From Mesorhizobium sp. Root552 (GTDB lineage: Bacteria; Pseudomonadota; Alphaproteobacteria; Rhizobiales; Rhizobiaceae): DNA of 64,000 nucleotides. Made by a program: the position numbers and the translations under genes. The notes under the pieces were generated by a model that did no database searches, was not told the DNA's origin, and saw only the letters and a list, made by a program, of their open reading frames with translations. The stretch is from assembly GCF_001427285.1 (NCBI RefSeq), contig NZ_LMFV01000015.1:33949-97948 (forward strand), given 5' to 3'. Below are positions 8,054-15,036 of this stretch, piece after piece. Position 1 is the stretch's first letter; each line of letters opens with the position of its first letter.

Positions 8054-9301
8054 TCAAACCTTGATGACGTACATCGTGTTGTCGTCAGGGTTCTTTTTGA
8101 GATCGCATACCGCCGAGGTGTCGAGGGAATGCTGCTGCGGGTAGCTCTCGAGGATATTGATCTTGCGATCCTGGATCTGGCCGATGTTGATATCCATGAT
8201 CACGTGGTGGGTCTGCGGATCGATCGAGAACTTGCCGCTCGGCAGGTCGAGGCTGATGCCGGATTCCAGCGCCTCGATAACCGGCATCCGCTCGGCCGTA
8301 CCGGCCTTCTTGACGCCTTCGGCCCACAGGTAGACCGACTGATAGGTCGCCATCGCCAGTTCGGTCACATAGGGGTAGTCGGCGCCGAAACGCTTGTGGA
8401 AGCGTTCGAGGAAGGCCTTGTTGGCAGGTGTGTCCAGCTCTTCGAAATAGTTGAAGCAGAGCAGGATGCCGTTGGTTTCCTCAGGCGCCAGGAACTTCTG
8501 CTCGCCGCCGATGGTCATCGTGGTCGAGGCCAGCGGAATGCGCGTGTTCATGCCGGCCGCGGCCCATTGGCGGTAGAAGGACTGGTGCGCGCCGCCGACC
8601 AGCACGGTGTAGATGAAGTCGGGCTTCGCTTCCTGGATCTTCTGGATGGTCGAGCCGAAATTGGTGACGTCGAGCGGGAAGAAGTCCTGTCCGACGATCT
8701 GGCCGCCATTGTCCATGCAGTATTTGCGGGTCCAGTCGGCGGTGATCTGGCCGTAGTTGTAGTCGGCGGCCAGCGTGTAGATCTTCTTGCCCCATTTGTT
8801 CATGGCATAGGGCACGTGCTTGGACTGCTTTTGCGCGGGCGTGATGCCGGTGCAGAAGATGTTGCGGTCGCAGACGCCGCCTTCGTACTGGGTATTGTAG
8901 AAATAGAGCGTGTTCAGGCGCCGGAAGACCGGGCGCATGACTTCGCGCGATGCCGAGGTGATGCCGCCGAAGGCAGCGGCAACCTTGTCCTTCATGACGG
9001 CCTGCTGCGCATATTGCGGATAGAGCCGCATGTCGGATTGCGTGTCGTAGGTGACCAGTTCAATCTGCTTGCCGAGCAGACCGCCCGCGGCGTTTATCTC
9101 CTCGACGGCAAAGGTGATGGCGTCCTGCATCGGCTTGCCGAGGGCATCGAGCCCGCCGGACAGGTCGAGCAGGCTGGCGATGCGGATCGTCTCGTCAGAC
9201 GCGAATGCTTTTCCTCCCGCGCCGATAAGACCGAGGCTGGTGGCTGCGCCGGCGCTCGATTTCAGAAATGACCTGCGATTGATGTTCGTCATTATTGTCA
9301 T
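8054..9301 (-). CDS. urtA: Urea/amide-type ABC transporter substrate-binding protein, Tat-exported
   Basis: Periplasmic binding protein of 415 residues. The N-terminus MTIMTNINRRSFLKSS has a twin-arginine motif, followed by a hydrophobic stretch and a probable AFA/SD cleavage, so export by Tat is predicted. The mature part shows the type I peripheral-binding fold of the LivJ/UrtA/FmdD group: IRIASLLDLSGGLDALGKP, VTYDTQSDMRLYPQYAQ, YNTQYEGGVCDRNIFCTG, ADYNYGQITADW. It begins the transporter part of the cluster, 79 bp after the hydrolase. The start ATG at 9301 has GGGGA eight bases upstream. It is paralogous to the product of 39534-40763, which uses a Sec signal instead. Confidence 0.93.
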   Translation of the reverse strand: MTIMTNINRRSFLKSSAGAATSLGLIGAGGKAFASDETIRIASLLDLSGGLDALGKPMQDAITFAVEEINAAGGLLGKQIELVTYDTQSDMRLYPQYAQQAVMKDKVAAAFGGITSASREVMRPVFRRLNTLYFYNTQYEGGVCDRNIFCTGITPAQKQSKHVPYAMNKWGKKIYTLAADYNYGQITADWTRKYCMDNGGQIVGQDFFPLDVTNFGSTIQKIQEAKPDFIYTVLVGGAHQSFYRQWAAAGMNTRIPLASTTMTIGGEQKFLAPEETNGILLCFNYFEELDTPANKAFLERFHKRFGADYPYVTELAMATYQSVYLWAEGVKKAGTAERMPVIEALESGISLDLPSGKFSIDPQTHHVIMDINIGQIQDRKINILESYPQQHSLDTSAVCDLKKNPDDNTMYVIKV

Positions 9302-9380
9302 TTTCAGATCCCCTTTTGTTTGGCCGACCGGGATCGATCGGCCTTTGCTTCATGCGAGAAAGTTGTCCTGTGTCGGTGTT

Positions 9381-10418
9381 TCAGTCGCCCAGCAGTTCGC
9401 GCCAGGCCTTGTCGAGGAAATCGACGTCGGCTTTCCGCAGGCCCGAACCGCCGGCGAAGTGGCCGTGGCTGGAGATGAAGGGGCGAAGCTCGGCGTTGGG
9501 CATGTTCGCAACCTCGAACTCGCTGTCTTCCGGCGGGAAGTAGAGGTCGCAATTGCCGGGCATGACGATGGCTCTCGCCTTGATGGCGTTGAGCGCCTTG
9601 ACGAAATCGCCCTTGTAGAGCTCGTTGTCGCTGATATCGCCGGCCTGCCAGGTATGGATCATCGTCACCATGTTGTTGGCGTCGCGCATGTTGAACCAGT
9701 CTTCCCAGTAGCCGACGATGAAGTCCTCGACCGACTGGTAACCGATCTCGAGATATTCCTGCTTGCGGAAGAACTCCTGCGAGAAGCCCCAGCCAGCGTA
9801 GACGCGGCCCATGGCGCGCAGCCCCTTGTAGGGCTGGTCGTCGTACCAGCCTTCCTTGAAGGCATCGTCCGCCGTCAGCGCGGCCTTAACGCCTTCGAGC
9901 ATGACGTGGTTGTGCCGCGCCGTCTTGGCCGATCCAGCCGTCGGGCAGATGTTTTCGACCATGTCAGGGAAGGTTGCCGCCCATTGGAAGGTCTGGGCCG
10001 CGGCCATCGACCAGCCGGTGACGAGCTTGATCTTCTTGATGCCGAACTTCTCGGTGAGAAGGCGATGCTGGGCCTTGATGTTGTCGTAGTAGGTGACGTG
10101 CGGGAAACGCGCCTTGTTGTAGGGCGGTGGCTGGTTGCTCGGCGACGACGAAAGCCCGTTGCCGAAGATGTTCGGGATGACGATGAAATACTTGCTCGGG
10201 TCGAGCGCGCCGCCCTCGCGGATGACCCACTGGTTGTCGTAGTGGGTGGAGGCCATGTAGGTCAGAAGGACGATGACATTGCTCTTGTCGGCATTCAGCT
10301 TGCCGAAAGTCTTGTAGGCCAGCTTTGCATTAGGAAGCGTCATTCCCTTCTGCAGCTTGAGATCGCCAAGCTCAAAGATTTCGTAGTCGACTTCCTTGTT
10401 GATTTTCCACGGTGCCAC
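9381..10418 (-). CDS. Alpha/beta-hydrolase of the homoserine acetyltransferase (MetX)-like family
   Basis: This 345-residue protein has the MetX-like alpha/beta-hydrolase layout: NAKLAYKTFGKLNADKSN, an oxyanion-side segment NIFGNGLSSSPSN, the nucleophile elbow GWSMAAAQTFQW, a late Asp in GNCDLYFPPED and a His in SSHGHFAGG. Together these form a Ser-Asp-His triad. True MetX enzymes have GGSMGGMQ at the elbow, so the GWSMAA change argues for a hydrolase rather than an acyltransferase. It is the first gene after the leader terminator of cluster 1. Inference: it hydrolyses the amide or ester imported by the adjacent Urt-type transporter. It starts at a GTG (10418) with GGAGG nine bases upstream. 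Confidence 0.8.
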   Translation of the reverse strand: MAPWKINKEVDYEIFELGDLKLQKGMTLPNAKLAYKTFGKLNADKSNVIVLLTYMASTHYDNQWVIREGGALDPSKYFIVIPNIFGNGLSSSPSNQPPPYNKARFPHVTYYDNIKAQHRLLTEKFGIKKIKLVTGWSMAAAQTFQWAATFPDMVENICPTAGSAKTARHNHVMLEGVKAALTADDAFKEGWYDDQPYKGLRAMGRVYAGWGFSQEFFRKQEYLEIGYQSVEDFIVGYWEDWFNMRDANNMVTMIHTWQAGDISDNELYKGDFVKALNAIKARAIVMPGNCDLYFPPEDSEFEVANMPNAELRPFISSHGHFAGGSGLRKADVDFLDKAWRELLGD

Positions 10419-10733
10419 AGTTTATATCCTCCGTTAGACATGGGTCTGGCGTTCGGCGAATCCATGTGGACTCGCCGTTGTGCCGTTTTGTACTTTGGGC
10501 AAAGACTACCCGTCCGATCCGGATAGGATCAGCTGGATGTCAGTTACTTCCGAGCCTGTATTTTCCTCCCAGACATGTTGCAGGCAGCAGAAACGCAAAA
10601 GCCCCGCGCACTCAGGAAACCTGAGTTTGCGCGAGGCTCAATTTCGATCCTCTATGGAGCGCGCCAATTTTGCCGCGAATTCCGGTTCCCTAGGAACCAA
10701 CGTGACCATTAGCTGTCACGGATATTGCAAACG
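10419..10733 (-). promoter_or_regulatory. AmiR-type leader region between amiR and the hydrolase
   Basis: No gene lies in these 315 bases. Read on the minus strand, it holds a hairpin at 10701-10720 (cgtgac/gtcacg), a second at 10684-10698 (ggttcc/ggaacc), and then a strong intrinsic terminator at 10591-10637, about 170 bases before the hydrolase start. This is the expected layout of an ANTAR-controlled leader: hairpins that an AmiR-type protein could bind, followed by a terminator. The hexaloops with A1/G4 described for ANTAR targets are not clearly matched, so the binding site itself is not identified. Confidence 0.6.
10591..10637 (-). terminator. Leader intrinsic terminator upstream of the cluster 1 hydrolase
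   Basis: Read on the minus strand, GCCTCGCGCA pairs with TGCGCGGGGC (one G-T wobble) and an inner CTCAGG pairs with CCTGAG around a TTT loop. A TTTTGCGTTT tract follows. The structure lies inside the amiC-amiR-hydrolase-urt transcript, so it would stop transcription before the enzyme and transporter unless antiterminated. The adjacent upstream gene encodes an ANTAR antiterminator. Confidence 0.8.
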
Positions 10734-11405
10734 TTACTCTATCAAGCCGTAGGCGTCAACTAGGGCGGCCGATATTGCAGCGACGGACTTTTGCTTGCTC
10801 ATCGCCTGCTGGCGCAGATAGTCGTAGGCCTCGTTGGCGCGCAGCTTCTTTTGCTGCATCAAGATGAGCTTGGCCTGTTCGATCTGCCGCGTGGCGTGCA
10901 GCGTTTCTTCGAGCTTGGCGACCTTGTTCAGAAGCCGTCGCTCGTAGTTGAAGATCTGCTTCGCCAAGGCAAGGTTGGTGAGGATCGCCGCAGGCTGGCA
11001 GGGCTTGACCAGCACGGCCTGCGCATTTGAAAGCCTCAGCACGTCATCCGGCAGGCCCCTGTCGCCATCGACCACGGCAACGACCGGGACCGGCGGGGCT
11101 CCGGACAGCCATGGAGCCGCCATCAGCGCATCGGTATCGATGGCGACAATGGCGAAATCGAAGCCGAGCGGCGGCAGCACCGGCGGCGGCCATGCCATCT
11201 CGACCCGGCAACCGGTGCGGCGGACCTCGCGCAACAGCGCCTCGCCCTGGCTGTCGTCGGGATGAGCAAGCAGCACGGTCGACTGGCGCAACTCGGTCAT
11301 CGCCTTGGCGCGGGCGCGCGCCGACCTCGGCGGAGCGCTGCTGGCGCGGTTCAGGCTGTCGGCGGTGTTGCCGCTCAAACCGCGAGGTGGATCCGAGCTT
11401 GTCAT
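10734..11405 (-). CDS. AmiR-type ANTAR transcription antiterminator (cluster 1)
   Basis: This 223-residue regulator has an N-terminal pseudo-receiver domain (STVLLAHPDDSQGEALLREV through AVLVKPCQPAAILTNL), a coiled coil (KQIFNYERRLLNKVAKLEETL) and a C-terminal ANTAR domain (IEQAKLILMQQKKLRANEAYDYLRQQAM, written here as two overlapping parts). In Pseudomonas, AmiR binds leader RNA and prevents termination when released from the amide sensor AmiC. The gene follows amiC by 25 bp with CAGGAG before the ATG, and a strong terminator lies downstream, which fits this role. It is paralogous to the product of 38873-39517. Confidence 0.88.
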   Translation of the reverse strand: MTSSDPPRGLSGNTADSLNRASSAPPRSARARAKAMTELRQSTVLLAHPDDSQGEALLREVRRTGCRVEMAWPPPVLPPLGFDFAIVAIDTDALMAAPWLSGAPPVPVVAVVDGDRGLPDDVLRLSNAQAVLVKPCQPAAILTNLALAKQIFNYERRLLNKVAKLEETLHATRQIEQAKLILMQQKKLRANEAYDYLRQQAMSKQKSVAAISAALVDAYGLIE

Positions 11406-11430
11406 GAAGGCTCCTGGAAGTCAGACGGCA

Positions 11431-12540
11431 TCAGGTGACCAGGAACGGATCCGGCCGCAATGCGACCATCGATTCCCGCACGATGTCGAAATTGCCGGCG
11501 TCCGTGGCCTTGCCGATGCGCGTCCACAATTCGGCATGGCTGTTCTTGTAGTCGATGCCGATCCTGCCCTGGGGAGCCGCAATCTCGCGGCCCAGCACCG
11601 CCGGGCGCAGGATATCGGTCTCCATCGTATTGGTTTCGGCGACCGCCTGGGCGAAGAGGTGGACCTGGAAATAGGCCGCCTCGGCGCACATGTTGGTCGT
11701 TTCGTTTTCGCCGAAGCGTTGCTTGAACAGACGCACGAAGCGCGTGTTCTCCTCATTGGCGACGCTGTCGAAATAGGCTGCGGCGGTGATGTGGCCGGCC
11801 CCGACATCGCGGCCCATCAGGCTGAGTTCCGCCTCTGACGTGTTCAGGCTGCCGATCGGCATGTTGTCCGGAGTGAAGCCGGCGTCGGCATAGGCCTGGT
11901 AGAAATGCGAGATCGCCTGGCCGACGACGGTCGAGAAGATCACGTCGGGCTTGCGGTCGCGAAGGGCGTTGATGATCGGGCGGATTTCGTTGGGGCCTGC
12001 ATCGAAATCGAGGTATTCCTCGGCCACGATCGAACCGCCTTGGCCGCAGACCAGATCGCGCACGATGCGGTTGGTGCGGCGCGGATAGCAGTAGTCGGTG
12101 CCGATGAGGTAGAAGCGGTTGCCGTGCGTCGCGACCAGATAGTTGATCAGCTCGACCGTGTTCTGGTTCGGCGATAAGCCGGTGTAGATGATGTTGGGCG
12201 AGAATTCGAAGCCTTCGTAGCGGGTCGGGTACCACAGGAGCGCGTTCACCCGCTCCACCAGCGGCAGCACCGCCTTGCGGCTGGTCGAGGTGTAGCAGCC
12301 GAAGATGGTGGTGACGCGATCCTCGATCAAAAGCTTGTGGGCATAGTGGGAATAAAGCTCGGTGCTCGATGTCGGGTCATAGATGATCGGGATGATCTCG
12401 CGCCCGTTGATGCCGCCGGCCGCATTGATCTCGGCAATGCCAAGCATCGTGCCCTTGAGCTGGGTTTCCTCGATAGCGCCGGTCACGCCCGATTGCGAAA
12501 AGAGGACGCCGACGCGCCAGGGTTCGCAGGTCGATCCCAT
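11431..12540 (-). CDS. AmiC-type amide sensor, cytosolic periplasmic-binding-protein fold (cluster 1)
   Basis: This 369-residue protein aligns by eye along its length with Pseudomonas AmiC: a MGS start, VGVLFSQSGVTGAIE, FGCYTSTSRKAVLPLVER, LLWYPTRYEGFEFSPNI, GTDYCYPRRTNRIVRDL, FSTVVGQAISHFY and IAAPQGRIGIDY. AmiC binds short amides and sequesters AmiR in the absence of inducer. There is no signal peptide, consistent with a cytosolic sensor. The ATG at 12540 gives the MGS start; an upstream ATG at 12564 would add eight residues. It is co-transcribed with amiR. Confidence 0.88.
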   Translation of the reverse strand: MGSTCEPWRVGVLFSQSGVTGAIEETQLKGTMLGIAEINAAGGINGREIIPIIYDPTSSTELYSHYAHKLLIEDRVTTIFGCYTSTSRKAVLPLVERVNALLWYPTRYEGFEFSPNIIYTGLSPNQNTVELINYLVATHGNRFYLIGTDYCYPRRTNRIVRDLVCGQGGSIVAEEYLDFDAGPNEIRPIINALRDRKPDVIFSTVVGQAISHFYQAYADAGFTPDNMPIGSLNTSEAELSLMGRDVGAGHITAAAYFDSVANEENTRFVRLFKQRFGENETTNMCAEAAYFQVHLFAQAVAETNTMETDILRPAVLGREIAAPQGRIGIDYKNSHAELWTRIGKATDAGNFDIVRESMVALRPDPFLVT

Positions 12541-12957
12541 CTCACCTACTGCCCAAGCCAGCATTGAATGCGAACATGCGATTCTCCACGGTCTGGTTCG
12601 GTTGCCGACACCTTATGGCCGTTATCGATGCTGCGGCCTATCCTGCTGCTGCCAGAAATCACCCTTCAGGTAAAATGCGAACTGCTAATGTAACATGGAA
12701 CCTTTGCCGCACAACATTAAAACCGGCTAACCGGGGCTAGACATTTGCGGTAGCGACGTCACCATCGCAAACTCTACCCATATCCGCGCGCTGGTAAACG
12801 CCATACATAACAATACGGGAAAAATTAACGATCAAAGCATTTTGACTGCAATCCATAGTGCTTCACCAGCATCAACGCAAAAGGTCGATCTGTATACTGC
12901 GGCCGAAAACATTTTTCGCTACATTCGATTTTGGGGCACGGGCATGAGCTTGTTCTA
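12541..12957. promoter_or_regulatory. Divergent intergenic region amiC / adenylate cyclase
   Basis: These 417 bases lie between two divergent genes. On the minus side a TTGTGC/TACATT pair with a 16-bp spacer, around 12690-12720, could be the amiC promoter. On the plus side TATACT at 12893-12898 is a reasonable -10 for the cyclase, but no good -35 accompanies it. A small accggctaaccgg palindrome lies near 12720. The local AT content is higher than in the flanking genes. Confidence 0.4.
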
Positions 12958-14739
12958 ATGCTTGAACAACACCATCCACGGCAGATCGCGACGGTCGTTT
13001 CCGCCGATGCCGTCGGCTTTTCCAAGCTGATGCATGCGGATGACCGGGCGGCGCTGCGTCTTTTCGACGAGCGCCGCGCCCTGATCGTGGAGGCGGTGGA
13101 CCGGGCGGGCGGCAATATCTTCGGCGCGGCCGGCGACAGCATCATGGCGGTGTTCGGCAACCCGATCATCGCGCTGCGTACGGTGCTTCAGTTCCAGGAG
13201 GCCATCGCCAAGGCGAACGCCGGGGTCGAGCCGCACCAGGTGATGCCGTTCAGGACAGGGATCAACTCCGGCCCGGTGGTGATCCGCAGCGACGGCGTGT
13301 TCGGCGATGCGGTCAATATCGCCGCGCGGGTGCAGGAGTTTTCGCCTTATGGCGGCGTGGCGCTTGCCGAGACCGCCTATTCCCAACTCAAGGAGCAGTT
13401 CGAACTCCATTTCACCGATCTTGGGCCGTTCCAGCTCAAGAACATTTCGGTGCCGGTGCGCGTGTTCGTATCCGACCGGCTTGGGCGCAGCCTTGCCCCG
13501 AACGCGCTGATGGACATGCGGGCCAGCCATGCCGGCCCTTCGGTCTCGGCCGCCGAGGGCGATCTTCCAGCCCTTGCCGTACTGCCGTTCCAGAACCTGA
13601 CCGGTGATCCGGCGCTTGCCTATCTGTGCGATGGCATTGCCGACGACGTGCTGCTCGGGCTTGCCAATACACGCTCGGTGCCGGTCATCGCGCGCGATTC
13701 CAGTTTCCAGTTCCGCGAGCCGTCCTTCACCACCGCAACCGTCGGCCATCTTCTTGGCGCGCGCTATATTGTGTCCGGCTCGGTATCGGGCGATCCAAGG
13801 CGGATCATCCTCAACGCCTCTCTCGCCGACAGTTCCAATTCGCGCGTCATCTGGGCCGGGCGGTTCGAGCGCGACCTCGAAGAGGTGCAGCGCCTGCAAC
13901 GGGAGCTTGGCGGCGAGATCGTGACGCGGCTGGAGCGCGAGGTCGACCGCGTCGAGCAGATCAGGACGTTCCAGGTGCCGCCGGAAGCGCTCTCGACATG
14001 GCAGCTTTTGCGGCGCGGGCGCTGGCACATGCAGCGGCGCTCGTCCGAAGACACCGCCAAGGCCTTCGCCTATTTCAAGCAGGCCTATGACGAAGACCCC
14101 AATTCCAGCGCGGTGCTGAACGAACTGGCCTGGTGGCATCTGTGGAAGGCGTGGCTGAACTTCGCCGACCGCGACGAACTCAAGATCGTGGCCAATTACG
14201 CCAGGCGGTCCTCGCTCATGGATAGCCTCGATGCGCGCAGCTATTGCTACCTCGGCTTTGTCGAAATCCTCGAGGCGCGGCCGCAATCGGCCATCGACCT
14301 GTTTCGTCAGGCAATTGACATCAATCCGTCCTTCTCGCTCGCCCGCACCGGACTGGGCAGCGCCAACGGATTGCTGCTGGAGACGCGCGAGGCGATCCTT
14401 CAGTTGAAGGAAGGCATGCGGCTCAGCCCGTTCGAGGCCTATCTGTTCCACAATCTGGGCGAGGTTGCCGCTGCCTATACCGTTGACGGAAACTGGCCGG
14501 CAGCCATCGAAGCGGCGGACCGCTCGCTGTCGCTGGCGCCCAACTATTTCTATGCCAGCTACCTCAAGGCCGGCGCCTTGGCGCGTAGCGGGCGTCCCGA
14601 CGAAGCCCGGCAGGAAGTCGAGCTTTTCCGGGCGCGCCATCCCGAATTCGAGCGCAAGTGGATCGAGTGGATTCCCTTCCGCGACAAGTCGGTCAACGAG
14701 GGCATGATCGAGAATTTCGAACTGGCCGCCAGGTCCTGA
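12958..14739 (+). CDS. Class III adenylate cyclase with TolB-like and TPR domains
   Basis: Predicted to make cAMP from ATP. Of 593 residues, about 1-170 form a class III cyclase homology domain with both metal-binding Asp residues (SADAVGFS, Asp17; AAGDSIMAVF, Asp60). The transition-state pair is FGDAVNIAARV (Asn120, Arg124). Residues 195-320 resemble the FlgO/TolB-type domain common in rhizobial cyclases (LAVLPFQNLTGDPALAYL, YIVSGSVSG). The rest are TPR helices that probably bind a partner. I chose the ATG at 12958; a TTG at 12931 would add nine residues. No membrane segment was seen. The next gene region downstream holds a perfect CRP box, and a Crp-family gene lies 5 kb away. Confidence 0.88.
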   Translation: MLEQHHPRQIATVVSADAVGFSKLMHADDRAALRLFDERRALIVEAVDRAGGNIFGAAGDSIMAVFGNPIIALRTVLQFQEAIAKANAGVEPHQVMPFRTGINSGPVVIRSDGVFGDAVNIAARVQEFSPYGGVALAETAYSQLKEQFELHFTDLGPFQLKNISVPVRVFVSDRLGRSLAPNALMDMRASHAGPSVSAAEGDLPALAVLPFQNLTGDPALAYLCDGIADDVLLGLANTRSVPVIARDSSFQFREPSFTTATVGHLLGARYIVSGSVSGDPRRIILNASLADSSNSRVIWAGRFERDLEEVQRLQRELGGEIVTRLEREVDRVEQIRTFQVPPEALSTWQLLRRGRWHMQRRSSEDTAKAFAYFKQAYDEDPNSSAVLNELAWWHLWKAWLNFADRDELKIVANYARRSSLMDSLDARSYCYLGFVEILEARPQSAIDLFRQAIDINPSFSLARTGLGSANGLLLETREAILQLKEGMRLSPFEAYLFHNLGEVAAAYTVDGNWPAAIEAADRSLSLAPNYFYASYLKAGALARSGRPDEARQEVELFRARHPEFERKWIEWIPFRDKSVNEGMIENFELAARS

Positions 14740-15036
14740 CCCTAGATGAAGCGGCCGATTGTGAAGCATTTCACAGAGGCGGTACGACAGAAAGCCGATT
14801 GCTAGGCCGTGGACTCATAAATGTGATCGAAATGGCGCATGGAACGGCAAGAAGATGCGAGGAGAAGCGCGAAGGGCGATGTGGTCCATCTGCCCGGCTA
14901 CTTTGTCGAAAGAGCTTGAAAATGAATGACATTTCCAGCGCTCTTTCTCCGCGTATCCGAACAGATGGCCTCACACCATTTCGACCAGATTTATGAGTTC
15001 ACGACCTAGAACATTCAGTCCGGAGGGGCGTCGATA
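14740..15036. promoter_or_regulatory. Upstream region of the P450-DyP gene
   Basis: These 297 bases contain no gene. They hold the perfect CRP box at 14760-14775, a TGTGA half-site at 14823-14827, and a long hairpin (gaaagagc 14908-14915 with gctctttc 14940-14947). The 12-mer cctgaccctaga at 14735-14746 recurs at 19299-19310, just past the P450-DyP stop, so both gene ends carry a shared mosaic element. Confidence 0.5.
14760..14775. promoter_or_regulatory. Perfect CRP-type operator TGTGA-N6-TCACA
   Basis: TGTGA (14760-14764) and TCACA (14771-14775) are separated by six bases and match the E. coli CRP consensus in all ten positions. The box sits 262 bp upstream of the P450-DyP start and just past the cyclase stop. 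The Crp-type regulator of this locus has CRP-like recognition residues, which makes it the likely binder. Binding is inferred. Confidence 0.65.
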
